Assembly: GCA_903837555.1 (NCBI GenBank)
Contig: CAILUV010000052.1
Coordinates: forward strand, 1 to 54,108
Direction: 5' to 3'
DNA: 54,108 bases
Source of the DNA: an uncultured Alphaproteobacteria bacterium
GTDB taxonomy: Bacteria > Pseudomonadota > Alphaproteobacteria > Micropepsales > Micropepsaceae
Shown: positions 39,753 to 48,518 of the stretch, piece after piece
Numbering within the stretch: position 1 is the first letter of the stretch
How the letters are laid out: every line of letters begins with the position of its first letter
Program-made: the position numbers and the translations under genes
The notes under the pieces: generated by a model
What the model was told of the DNA's origin: nothing
What the model saw: the letters and a program-made list of their open reading frames with translations, nothing else
Databases searched by the model: none

Positions 39753-41846
39753 ATGCGGCCCGCGATTCTGTTCCCCCTGTTTGCCGACATCCGCACCCTG
39801 TCCGGGGTGGGACCGAAGCTGGAAAAGCTGATCGCCAAGGTGGCTGGTCCCAAGCTGGCGGACCTGGCTTTCGACCTGCCGGTAGGGGTCGTGGACCGTT
39901 CCTATCGCCCCAAACTGGCCAGTGCGGAACCCGGTCGCATCGCCACTGTGGAGGTAAGCGTGCTGGATCACCTGCCGCCACGGATCAAAAGCCAGCCTTA
40001 CAAAGTGCGGGTATCGGACGATAGCGCTGTGATGGAGCTGGTGTTCTTCCGCGCGCATCATGGTTCCATGGCCGATTATCTCGCGGCACAATTGCCGGTG
40101 GGTCAGCGCCGGGTGATTTCCGGCCGGATCGAGAAGTTCAAGGACCGTCTGCAGATGGCGCACCCCGATTATATCGTGGCGCCGCAGGACATCGCGTCTT
40201 TCCCGCTGCACGAGCCGGTGTATGGCCTGACCGAAGGCCTGACGGCTCGTCCCATGGCCAAGGCGGTGCGCGGCGCAGTCGATAAAGTGCCGGACATGGC
40301 CGAGTGGCAGGATCCGGCTTTCCTGAAACAGCGCAAATGGGACGGCTTTCGCGCCGCGCTGGAACAGGCGCATGCGCCCGCCCATGATGGCGACCTGTCG
40401 CCTGAAACACCTGCACGCCAGCGCCTGGCCTATGACGAGCTCTTGGCCAACCAGCTCGCGCTGCTGCTGATCCGTGGTTCGATGCGTGGCAACAAAGGCC
40501 GTGCCGTCTTCAGCACCGGAAAGCTGAAGGCGCAAGCAATTGCCGCCCTGCCGTTTGCCCTCACCGATCCCCAGCTCGAAGCGCTGGCGGAAATCGAACA
40601 GGACATGGCATCCGAAAGGCGCATGCTCAGGCTGCTGCAGGGTGATGTCGGTTCGGGCAAGACCATCGTGTCGCTGCTGGCCATGCTGGGCGCGGTGGAA
40701 GCGGGCCTGCAGGCCGCACTGATGGCCCCAACCGAACTTCTGGTGCGCCAGCATCTGGCTTCGTTGGAACCCTATGCCAAGGCGGCGGGGGCGCGGCTGG
40801 GTTGCCTGACAGGGCGGGAAAAGGGCGCAGGGCGTGATGCCATATTGGCGAAACTGGCGGCGGGCGAGATCGACATACTGATCGGCACCCATGCGCTGTT
40901 TTCCGACGATGTGGCGTTCAAGGAACTGGGCCTGGCGGTGGTGGACGAGCAGCACCGCTTTGGCGTGCATCAGCGCATGCAGCTGCAATCCAAGGGTAAG
41001 CCGGCCGATGTGCTGGTGATGACGGCGACGCCCATTCCCCGCACCCTGGCGCTGACCGCCTATGGCGACATGGATGTGTCGCGCATTACCGGCCGCCCGC
41101 CCGGCCGCAAACCGGTGGAGACCCGCGTGATAGGCGCCGACCGCATGGGTGACCTGATCGCCCATCTTCGCGTTGCATTGGATCGCGGCGCCCGCGCCTA
41201 TTGGGTGTGCCCGCTGGTGGAAGAATCCGAGAAGATCGATCTAGCCGCCGCCCAGGACCGCGCCGTGATGCTGCGTCAGGCATTGGGGCTCGATGTCGGT
41301 CTGGTGCATGGCAAGCTGAAAGCGGCAGAGCGGGACGCGGCCATGGAGGCCTTTAAGGCCGGACAGACCCAGTTACTTGTGGCCACCACAGTCATCGAAG
41401 TAGGCGTCGACGTACCGGAGGCCACCATCATGGTAGTGGAGCATGCTGAACGCTTTGGCCTGGCCCAGCTACATCAACTTCGCGGACGAGTGGGGCGGGG
41501 AAAAGAAAAATCGTCTTGCATCTTGCTGTGGCACCAGCCTATTGGGCAAACCGCCCGGGCGCGGCTGAAAACTATGCGAGAAACCGATGATGGGTTTGTC
41601 ATCGCCGAAGAAGATCTTCGCCTGCGAGGGCCCGGCGAAGTATTGGGCCGCCGACAGAGTGGATTGCTAGAATTTCGCATGGCGGACCCGGCCATACACG
41701 CAGAATTTCTCGATATAGCACATGACGATGCGCGCCTTATCCTGAGGCGCGATCCAGGCCTGAAGTCTTCACGCGGCGAGGCGCTGCGCACTCTTCTTTA
41801 TCTGTTTGGCCGCGACGACGCCGTGCGATGTATGAGGGCGGGATGA
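39753..41846 (+). CDS. recG: ATP-dependent DNA helicase RecG
   Basis: 697 residues. RecG reverses stalled replication forks and branch-migrates Holliday junctions. N-terminal wedge domain ([22 protein letters not shown]-fold), then helicase motifs: Walker [60 protein letters not shown] and [13 protein letters not shown]. Start at 39753 follows from the family N-terminus; upstream the frame is open only as an antiphase shadow of sdhE and mfd. Codon use changes sharply from about base 41370 (CTA, TTA, CGA, GGA appear) to the end, although the protein stays normal. It overlaps the next gene by ATGA. Confidence 0.97.
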   Translation: MRPAILFPLFADIRTLSGVGPKLEKLIAKVAGPKLADLAFDLPVGVVDRSYRPKLASAEPGRIATVEVSVLDHLPPRIKSQPYKVRVSDDSAVMELVFFRAHHGSMADYLAAQLPVGQRRVISGRIEKFKDRLQMAHPDYIVAPQDIASFPLHEPVYGLTEGLTARPMAKAVRGAVDKVPDMAEWQDPAFLKQRKWDGFRAALEQAHAPAHDGDLSPETPARQRLAYDELLANQLALLLIRGSMRGNKGRAVFSTGKLKAQAIAALPFALTDPQLEALAEIEQDMASERRMLRLLQGDVGSGKTIVSLLAMLGAVEAGLQAALMAPTELLVRQHLASLEPYAKAAGARLGCLTGREKGAGRDAILAKLAAGEIDILIGTHALFSDDVAFKELGLAVVDEQHRFGVHQRMQLQSKGKPADVLVMTATPIPRTLALTAYGDMDVSRITGRPPGRKPVETRVIGADRMGDLIAHLRVALDRGARAYWVCPLVEESEKIDLAAAQDRAVMLRQALGLDVGLVHGKLKAAERDAAMEAFKAGQTQLLVATTVIEVGVDVPEATIMVVEHAERFGLAQLHQLRGRVGRGKEKSSCILLWHQPIGQTARARLKTMRETDDGFVIAEEDLRLRGPGEVLGRRQSGLLEFRMADPAIHAEFLDIAHDDARLILRRDPGLKSSRGEALRTLLYLFGRDDAVRCMRAG

Positions 41847-42949
41847 GCGAAGAATTTTCGACAGATGCCGTTGTCATCGGCGCGGGCGCCGTGGGCCTGG
41901 CGGTGTCGCGCGCCTTAACACTGACGGGGCGCAACGTCGTCATTTTAGAAAAAAACAAAAATATGGGCATGGAGACCAGCGCACGCAACAGCGAGGTTAT
42001 CCATGCCGGGATTTATTACCCGCGAGGTTCGCTGAAGGCAAAATTATGCATCCGCGGAAAAGAACTACTCTACGACTTTTGTGCCAGCCACGGCGTGCCG
42101 CACAAAAAGATCGGCAAGCTGATCGTGGGGCATACAGGCCAGGAAGATCAGCTGGCGGATATCATGCGTGCCACCGCCGACAATGGCGTCACGGACCTTC
42201 GGCCGCTGTCGTCTAGTGAAATGACAAAACTAGAGCCGGCCATCACGGCCAACCAGGGGCTCTTCTCGCCCTCCACTGGCATCATCGACAGTCATCAATA
42301 CATGCTGGCGCTGCTGGGTGACATGACACTAGTGCGCAACGCGGGCGTGAGCCGTATTGCGCGGGTCGGCAATGGCTGGACACTCTCAGTGACTAGCGAC
42401 GGCGAAGACATCGCGCTGGAAACAAACCTACTGGTCAATGCAGCGGGCCTGTGGGCACAGAGTGTGGCGGGACTTACCGAGGGACTAACACATATCCCCC
42501 CCCTTCACCTAGCCAAGGGAAATTATGCCGCCCTATCAGGGAAGTCGCCATTCCATCATCTAGTCTACCCCGTGCCCGAGCCCGGCGGACTGGGCGTGCA
42601 CGTGACGCTCGACATGGGTGGGCGGGCCCGGTTTGGGCCGGATGTGGAGTGGTTGGAGGGCAACGACCCCGCAGCAATCGACTACGCCGTGTCGCCCGGC
42701 GTGACTGCAAAATTTACGCCCCTCATCGAACGCTGGTGGCCAGGCATACGCCAAGACATGCTCACTACGGACTATGCCGGCGTGCGACCAAAGCTTTGCG
42801 GAAAATCTGAACCCAATGCTGATTTTCGTATTGATGGCCCCGCGGTCCACGGCCTGCCCGGATTGGTGAACTTATTTGGCATTGAATCGCCGGGTCTAAC
42901 CGCGTCACTCGCACTGGGCGAATATGTGTCAGGCCTGCTCCAAAATTAA
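41843..42949 (+). CDS. lhgO: L-2-hydroxyglutarate oxidase/dehydrogenase-like FAD enzyme
   Basis: 368 residues. N-terminal VVIGAGAVGLAVSRALTLTG is the FAD-binding GxGxxG loop; ETSARNSEVIHAGIYYPRGS, CIRGKELLYDFCASHGVPHK and the closing PGLVNLFGIESPGLTASLAL match LhgO/YgaF. These oxidise L-2-hydroxyglutarate to 2-oxoglutarate, passing electrons to the membrane quinone pool. Start at 41843 is preferred (GAGG 6 bases upstream and ATGA overlap with recG); an in-frame ATG at 41828 is possible. It carries the AT-richer codon use of the tract. Confidence 0.87.
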   Translation: MSEEFSTDAVVIGAGAVGLAVSRALTLTGRNVVILEKNKNMGMETSARNSEVIHAGIYYPRGSLKAKLCIRGKELLYDFCASHGVPHKKIGKLIVGHTGQEDQLADIMRATADNGVTDLRPLSSSEMTKLEPAITANQGLFSPSTGIIDSHQYMLALLGDMTLVRNAGVSRIARVGNGWTLSVTSDGEDIALETNLLVNAAGLWAQSVAGLTEGLTHIPPLHLAKGNYAALSGKSPFHHLVYPVPEPGGLGVHVTLDMGGRARFGPDVEWLEGNDPAAIDYAVSPGVTAKFTPLIERWWPGIRQDMLTTDYAGVRPKLCGKSEPNADFRIDGPAVHGLPGLVNLFGIESPGLTASLALGEYVSGLLQN

Positions 42950-43014
42950 GCGGCGCTCAGCCAATCAACCCCGCGCCCAACACACCCAGCCAATCTACAA
43001 ATTTCTATCGCCGC

Positions 43015-43028
43015 GGTTATTTATAACC
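43015..43028. promoter_or_regulatory. Palindrome upstream of ugd
   Basis: GGTTAT-TT-ATAACC is a perfect inverted repeat in the 170-base AT-rich gap before ugd, 92 bases from its ATG. It could be an operator. No other gene is seen in the gap; GGGGGA before the ATG is the ribosome site. Confidence 0.35.
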
Positions 43029-43119
43029 CTCTGTTATCGTACGAAAGATTACAGTAAATACCGTCCCTTGAATTCGTGCCCTTTTCACGGCAGAACAAAG
43101 CACTTATCTGGGGGACTGT

Positions 43120-44415
43120 ATGCGGATTGCGATGATCGGGACGGGCTATGTCGGACTTGTTTCCGGGGCCTGCCTGTCAGAATTTGGTCACGAGGTCATT
43201 TGCGTGGACAAAGATCCCGCCAAGATCGCGACCCTCAGGCAGGGCGGCATTCCGATCTACGAACCCGGCCTAGATGAGATTGTCGCGGCCAACGTAAGGT
43301 CTGGAAGACTGTCCTTCACAACAGACCTGAAAGAGGCTGTTTCAAACGCTGAGGTGATTTTCATCGGCGTGGGCACACCCAGCCGCCGCGGGGATGGCCA
43401 CGCCGATCTCACTTACGTCTACGCGGCCGCCGAAGAAATCGCGAAGGCACTGACCGGCTACACCGTCATAGTAACTAAGTCGACAGTGCCAGTTGGCACC
43501 AGCCGCGCGATTGAAAAAATCATCAAGGCGACACGGCCAAGCGCCCAGTTCGACATGGCCTCCAATCCAGAGTTTTTGCGCGAAGGCTCTGCGATCGAAG
43601 ATTTCCGTAGGCCGGACCGAGTAGTCGTCGGCTGCGACACAGAGCGCGCCCGCGACGTTATGCGTGAAGTCTACCGCCCACTCTTCCTTAACGAGACCCC
43701 GATACTATTTACGAGCCGCGAGACCAGCGAGCTTATCAAGTACGCCGCCAATGCCTTCCTCGCCACCAAGATTACCTTCATTAATGAGATGGCAGATATC
43801 TGCGAGAAAGTCGGCGGGAACGTGCAGGATGTCGCGCGCGGCATCGGCCTGGATGGGCGCATCGGAAAGAAGTTTCTTAATGCCGGCCCCGGATACGGGG
43901 GCAGCTGCTTTCCCAAAGATACACTCGCACTCATCAGGACTGCCAGCGAGCTGGGCGCGCCGTCCCGCATCGTCGAAGCCGTGGTAGCCGTCAATGAGAG
44001 ACGAAAACTGGACATGGCTAAAAAGATTGAGGCGGCATTTGGCGGGGTAAAAGGCAAGACCATCGCAGTTCTGGGCCTGACTTTTAAACCAAACACTGAC
44101 GACATGCGCGATGCCCCCAGCCTGGTCATCTTGCCCTACCTGCAAGAAGCCGGCGCCACGATCCGCGCCTTTGACCCTGAGGGACACAAGGAGGCGGCCA
44201 AGCACCTAACCCTCACCTACTGCAGCAATGCCTATGAGGCGCTTACAGGCGCTGATGGAGTTGTCCTTCTGACGGAATGGAACGAGTTTCGTGCACTAGA
44301 TCTTCCACGCGTAAAGGCGGCCCTCAAATTCCCCGTGATGGTAGATTTGCGCAATATCTACAAGCCCACGCAAATGGCAGAGGCTGGATTTCACTATGTG
44401 AGCGTTGGGCGGTAA
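43120..44415 (+). CDS. ugd: UDP-glucose 6-dehydrogenase
   Basis: 431 residues. It oxidises UDP-glucose twice to UDP-glucuronate using NAD. N-terminal RIAMIGTGYVGLVSGACLSE is the NAD loop, VTKSTVPVGTS and SNPEFLREGSAIEDF are family signatures, the catalytic cysteine is Cys263 in GPGYGGSCFPKD, and VLGLTFKPNTDDMRDAPS marks the C-terminal domain. It is translationally coupled to fcl (TAATG). It feeds the epimerase at 45491 with UDP-GlcA. Confidence 0.95.
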   Translation: MRIAMIGTGYVGLVSGACLSEFGHEVICVDKDPAKIATLRQGGIPIYEPGLDEIVAANVRSGRLSFTTDLKEAVSNAEVIFIGVGTPSRRGDGHADLTYVYAAAEEIAKALTGYTVIVTKSTVPVGTSRAIEKIIKATRPSAQFDMASNPEFLREGSAIEDFRRPDRVVVGCDTERARDVMREVYRPLFLNETPILFTSRETSELIKYAANAFLATKITFINEMADICEKVGGNVQDVARGIGLDGRIGKKFLNAGPGYGGSCFPKDTLALIRTASELGAPSRIVEAVVAVNERRKLDMAKKIEAAFGGVKGKTIAVLGLTFKPNTDDMRDAPSLVILPYLQEAGATIRAFDPEGHKEAAKHLTLTYCSNAYEALTGADGVVLLTEWNEFRALDLPRVKAALKFPVMVDLRNIYKPTQMAEAGFHYVSVGR

Positions 44416-45374
44416 TGAGCGGCCCCATTTTCTCACTTTCCGGAAAACGGGTCTGGGTGGCTGGTCATCGCGGCATGGTCGGAAGCGCGCTAGTACGACG
44501 GCTGCAATCCGAAAACTGTGAAATACTTGTAATCAGCCGCGCGGAATTAGATCTGCGCCGTCAAGAACCAGTGGAAGAATGGCTGTCAGCTAACAGGCCA
44601 GACGCAATTTTTCTGGCGGCTGCAAAAGTTGGCGGAATTTTTGCAAACGAATCCTACCCGGCAGAATTTATCCACGACAATCTATCGATTGAAGTCAACA
44701 TCATCGAGGCGGCACGCAAGTTTGGTGTATCAAAAGTTCAGTTTCTTGGCTCGGTATGCATCTACCCCAAGTTGGCACCGCAACCTGTAAAAGAAGAAGC
44801 ACTACTCAGCGGTTTCCTGGAGCCAACAAACCAGTGGTATGCGGTCGCAAAGATCGCAGGGCTAAAAATGGCTCAGGCCTATCGCCGCGAATATGGATGC
44901 GATTTTATATCTGCAATGCCCGCAAACCTTTATGGCCCCGGCGACAATTTCAATCTCGCGGGAGGCCATGTACTGCCAGCACTCCTACGAAAAGCGCATG
45001 AGGCCAAGACAGCCGGCGCCCAGGAAATAGGTATCTGGGGAAGTGGAAAGCCACGCCGAGAATTCCTACACGTAGATGACTGCGCCGATGCGCTTGTCTA
45101 CCTGATGAAGAACTATTCTGGCGAAGACCATATTAATGTCGGCGTCGGCGAAGACATCACAATCCAGGATCTGACCCGTATGGTTTGCGAGACGGTTGGC
45201 TTTAAGGGTGCCATCCGCAACGACACCTCCAAGCCAGACGGCACCCCAGCCAGGCTCATGTCGAACGAAAAACTGATAAGCTTGGGCTGGCAATCCAAGA
45301 TTGGCCTCAGGGAAGGAATTTCGGACACTTATCGCTGGTATCTAGACAATATCAACAATGTGCGGGGCGCCTGA
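44415..45374 (+). CDS. fcl: GDP-L-fucose synthase
   Basis: 319 residues. Converts GDP-4-keto-6-deoxymannose to GDP-L-fucose (epimerase/reductase). VWVAGHRGMVGSALVRRL is the NADP loop. The catalytic set is Ser113 and Cys115 in GSVCIYPK, Tyr142 and Lys146 in NQWYAVAKIAG; the second serine of the usual GSSCIYP is Val here. The enzyme needs GDP-mannose 4,6-dehydratase, whose gene is not in the window. The product suits the GT11-like gene at 29643. ATG overlaps the ugd stop. Confidence 0.93.
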   Translation: MSGPIFSLSGKRVWVAGHRGMVGSALVRRLQSENCEILVISRAELDLRRQEPVEEWLSANRPDAIFLAAAKVGGIFANESYPAEFIHDNLSIEVNIIEAARKFGVSKVQFLGSVCIYPKLAPQPVKEEALLSGFLEPTNQWYAVAKIAGLKMAQAYRREYGCDFISAMPANLYGPGDNFNLAGGHVLPALLRKAHEAKTAGAQEIGIWGSGKPRREFLHVDDCADALVYLMKNYSGEDHINVGVGEDITIQDLTRMVCETVGFKGAIRNDTSKPDGTPARLMSNEKLISLGWQSKIGLREGISDTYRWYLDNINNVRGA

Positions 45375-45490
45375 CGCTTCTTTAGCAACACCTTTGCTAC
45401 CCAAGTTCAGCCTTCGGCCTGCATAAAATCAGTAGTTGACCCCAACATTACCCCAAGCGATCTTCGCTCTGAAGTATTTGAGACGTTTTC

Positions 45491-46462
45491 ATGGGCTTAA
45501 TCCTGGTAACCGGTTCGGCTGGCTTTATTGGCGCCGCTGTCGCCCACGCCCTCTTGGCGCGTGGCGACACCGTTATCGGCGTGGACAATCTGTCAAACTA
45601 TTATGATGTCGCGATGAAGCAGGCCCGCCTGGCTCAACTGACACCACAATCCAATTTTCATTTCCACCAGATCGACATTTCTGACCGCAATGAGATGCTA
45701 AAACTGGGGTCGGACGTCCCCGGCATCGATGGCATCGTGCATTTAGCAGCACAGCCTGGTGTGCGTTACAGCCTCGAAAATCCGTACGCCTATGTCACTG
45801 CCAACGTCATGGGCCAGGTAGTCATGCTGGAGCTGGCGCGGACACTGAGCACGCTAAAGCATTTTGTCTATGCCAGTTCATCATCAGTCTATGGTGCCAA
45901 CACAAAGACACCCTTTACGGTGGGCGATGCGGTGGATCATCCAAACTCGCTCTACGCCGCGACCAAGCGGGCCGATGAACTATTCAGTCATACCTACGCA
46001 CACCTTTATGGCGTCCCATCCACAGGCCTGAGATTTTTTACAGTCTACGGCCCCTGGGGCCGACCCGACATGGCGCCCATCTTGTTTGCCAAAGCAATAT
46101 CAGCAGGCAAACCAATTCAAGTCTTCAATCACGGCGAGATGTGGCGCGACTTCACTTTTATCGACGACATCGTGGACGGCGTTCTGCGCGCCCTGGATAG
46201 ACCAGCAGCCGGAAGTCCCCCGCATGCGATTTACAATCTAGGAAACCATAAATCCGAAAAACTCACCACCTTCATCGCTGAAATTGAAAAGGCCCTTAAT
46301 AAGAAGGCCGTGCTTGAGATGGCGCCGATGCAGCCCGGCGATGTGACCACGACCTACGCCGACATCGCCGCCGCCACACGCGACCTAGGCTTTGATCCCA
46401 AGACACCGATTAGCGTGGGCATCCCAAAATTTGTGGACTGGTTTAGGCAGTACTACTGCTGA
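45491..46462 (+). CDS. UDP-glucuronate 4-epimerase-like SDR
   Basis: 323 residues. LVTGSAGFIGAAVAHALLARGD (NAD loop), GVDNLSNYYDVAMKQARL, VHLAAQPGVRYSLENPYAYV, SSSSVYGANTKTPF, and Tyr-x3-Lys in YAATKRAD are the marks of UDP-glucuronate epimerases (GAE/LpsL group), which make UDP-galacturonate. A neighbouring ugd supplies the substrate. The 116 bases before it hold only a weak TTGACC box at 45436. A decarboxylating or different-sugar epimerase is a less likely alternative. Confidence 0.86.
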   Translation: MGLILVTGSAGFIGAAVAHALLARGDTVIGVDNLSNYYDVAMKQARLAQLTPQSNFHFHQIDISDRNEMLKLGSDVPGIDGIVHLAAQPGVRYSLENPYAYVTANVMGQVVMLELARTLSTLKHFVYASSSSVYGANTKTPFTVGDAVDHPNSLYAATKRADELFSHTYAHLYGVPSTGLRFFTVYGPWGRPDMAPILFAKAISAGKPIQVFNHGEMWRDFTFIDDIVDGVLRALDRPAAGSPPHAIYNLGNHKSEKLTTFIAEIEKALNKKAVLEMAPMQPGDVTTTYADIAAATRDLGFDPKTPISVGIPKFVDWFRQYYC

Positions 46463-46534
46463 AGGCACCTACTGGGCGTAACTCAGTAAGAAAATGGGGC
46501 CTAAACGGCATCCACAGATCAGTTGACTTTCAAC

Positions 46535-47209
46535 TTACCGGTTAAGGTCTGCCAGAAGAATTGAGGCCTGGGGCCAATCGCGCGCAACGCGCGCAGCACC
46601 CGCCGACATGAGCCGGACGCCCATCGCCTCGTCGGCGTGGCCTCCGCCCAAAAATCCCCACACCGTCATGCCCGCGGCTAGTGCTGCGGCGACACCGTGA
46701 ATACTGTCCTCAATTACCAAGCAATTTTCTGGATCCACACGCAGCGCCTTCGCCGCATACAAGAAAATATCAGGTGCGGGCTTGGCCTCCCGCACATGGT
46801 CGGCGGAATAAATGTGCGGCGCGAATAGGTCCCACAGACCAGTGCGGGTCAATTTACGCCGCAGTCCCTCCAGTGAGCCGGAGCTGGCTATAGCTTTAGG
46901 CAGCGTGACCGCCGCAACGGCCTGGGTAGTTCCAGGCACCTGGGTCAGACGCGTGGCCATCTCCTGGCGCAGTCTATCGGACTGGCGGATGACAGCAGAC
47001 ACAGGCCGGCCGAGCTGTTTTCGTCCTTCTGCGTCTATGGCCGCGTGATAGGCGTCTGTGGAAAGTCCCATAAAGCGAGTGAGATAGTCATCACGCTCAA
47101 AGACAAGGCCCAGCTCGCCCAGCATGGCTATCTCAACCTCAAGAGAAATCACTTCGCTGTCGACCAGGACGCCGTCGCAATCAAACAGGACGGCATTGAT
47201 CGTTTTCAT
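46535..47209 (-). CDS. HAD-superfamily phosphatase, beta-phosphoglucomutase-like
   Basis: 224 residues. HAD motif I LFDCDGVLVDSE with nucleophile Asp, motif II IASSGSLEGLRRKL, motif III Lys in REAKPAPDIFLYAAKALRV, and motif IV ENCLVIEDSIHGVAAALAAG. Members dephosphorylate sugar phosphates or other small metabolites, or isomerise beta-glucose 1-phosphate. Specificity is unknown. It lies 29 bases after the aminotransferase on the same strand and converges with the epimerase gene. Confidence 0.9.
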   Translation of the reverse strand: MKTINAVLFDCDGVLVDSEVISLEVEIAMLGELGLVFERDDYLTRFMGLSTDAYHAAIDAEGRKQLGRPVSAVIRQSDRLRQEMATRLTQVPGTTQAVAAVTLPKAIASSGSLEGLRRKLTRTGLWDLFAPHIYSADHVREAKPAPDIFLYAAKALRVDPENCLVIEDSIHGVAAALAAGMTVWGFLGGGHADEAMGVRLMSAGAARVARDWPQASILLADLNR

Positions 47210-47238
47210 TTTAGTCTCTCCGGCGCTCGCCTAGGCTC

Positions 47239-48417
47239 CTAGCCCGCCTTGCGAGATGCCAAGAAGTCACCCATGCGGCCAAGCGCCTTGAGAATATTTT
47301 CGGTCGAGTTGGCGTAGGAGAGGCGGATATAGCCTTCACCCATAATGCCAAAGTCTGGCCCACCGATCAGCGCCACACCGGTCTCGTCCAAAAGGGCATT
47401 GGCCAGCGGCTTGGCAGTCCAGCCCGTGTTCTTCACGTTTGTAAATGCATAGAAGGCGCCCGCCGGAATTATGCAAGAAACCCCAGGCAGTTTGTTCAAT
47501 TCCTCAACGACCACCTTGCGGCGCTTGTCGAACTCAGTGCGCATGTGGGCGACTACATCTTGCGGGCCAGTGAGTGCGGCGAGGCCGGCATATTGGGTCG
47601 GCGCGTTGACGCAGGAGTGCAGGTTCACCGACAGCTTACGGGCATAATTGTAGAGCTTACCCGGCCACACTGCGTAGCCAAGCCGCCAGCCGGTCATCGC
47701 ATAGGTCTTGGACCAGCCATTCAGCAGGATCAGGCGGTCGCGGATCGAGGGGTACTTCAGCAGCGTGACATGCTCCTGCCCGTCATAGATCAGCTGATCG
47801 TATATCTCATCCGACATGATCGCGACCTCGGGCCACTTGTCCATGCCAGCGACGAACTTGTCGACTTCAGCCTTTGGCGTGACGCCGCCAGTTGGATTGG
47901 CTGGCGAGTTAATGATGATCAAGCGGGTTTTATCGCTGATCAGGCCTAACGTTTCCTGCGCAGAGAAGGCAAAGCCATTTTCTTCGCGGATCGGGATCGG
48001 AACGGGCGTGGCGCCGGTATATTCGATCATGGAGCGGTAGATGGGAAAACCAGGATCTGGATACATAATCTCAACGCCCGGCTGTCCGAACATCAGGATC
48101 GACATGAACATGGTGGGCTTACCGCCCGGCATGATCATCACAGTTTCAGGGGAGACTTCCACGCCGTATCGTTTGTGCAAGTCGGCGCTGACCGCCTCAC
48201 GCAGAACCAGAATGCCGTTGGCCGCTGTATAGCCATGGTGGCCGTCCTTGATCGCCTGGATCGCGGCCTCAGAGATATGCTCGGGCGTTCGAAAATCAGG
48301 CTGGCCAATTCCCAGATTAATGATGTCCCTGCCCTGGGCTGCCAATGCATTGGCGCGGGCCAAAACGGCAAAGGCATTTTCCTCGCCGATGCGGTCAAAA
48401 TTGTCGATAGTCTTCAT
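47239..48417 (-). CDS. Class I PLP-dependent aminotransferase
   Basis: 392 residues. ARANALAAQGRDIINLGIGQ near the start, SPANPTGGVTP, the cofactor Asp-Tyr region SDEIYDQLIYDG, and the Schiff-base Lys in NGWSKTYAMTGWRLGY place it in fold type I class I (aspartate/alanine/aromatic group). The GQPDF N-terminus is of the AspC/AlaT-like type in Alphaproteobacteria. Substrate cannot be settled from motifs alone. The 101 bases to cysNC contain no gene. Confidence 0.92.
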   Translation of the reverse strand: MKTIDNFDRIGEENAFAVLARANALAAQGRDIINLGIGQPDFRTPEHISEAAIQAIKDGHHGYTAANGILVLREAVSADLHKRYGVEVSPETVMIMPGGKPTMFMSILMFGQPGVEIMYPDPGFPIYRSMIEYTGATPVPIPIREENGFAFSAQETLGLISDKTRLIIINSPANPTGGVTPKAEVDKFVAGMDKWPEVAIMSDEIYDQLIYDGQEHVTLLKYPSIRDRLILLNGWSKTYAMTGWRLGYAVWPGKLYNYARKLSVNLHSCVNAPTQYAGLAALTGPQDVVAHMRTEFDKRRKVVVEELNKLPGVSCIIPAGAFYAFTNVKNTGWTAKPLANALLDETGVALIGGPDFGIMGEGYIRLSYANSTENILKALGRMGDFLASRKAG

Positions 48418-48518
48418 GGGGTGTGTTCCGGCGGCATTGTCAGAGATGCCAATATAAAGCCATACGCCCTACAAGGCCACAACCCAAAACCCCCAAGCTC
48501 TGGAAGGAAAGCCCGTCC

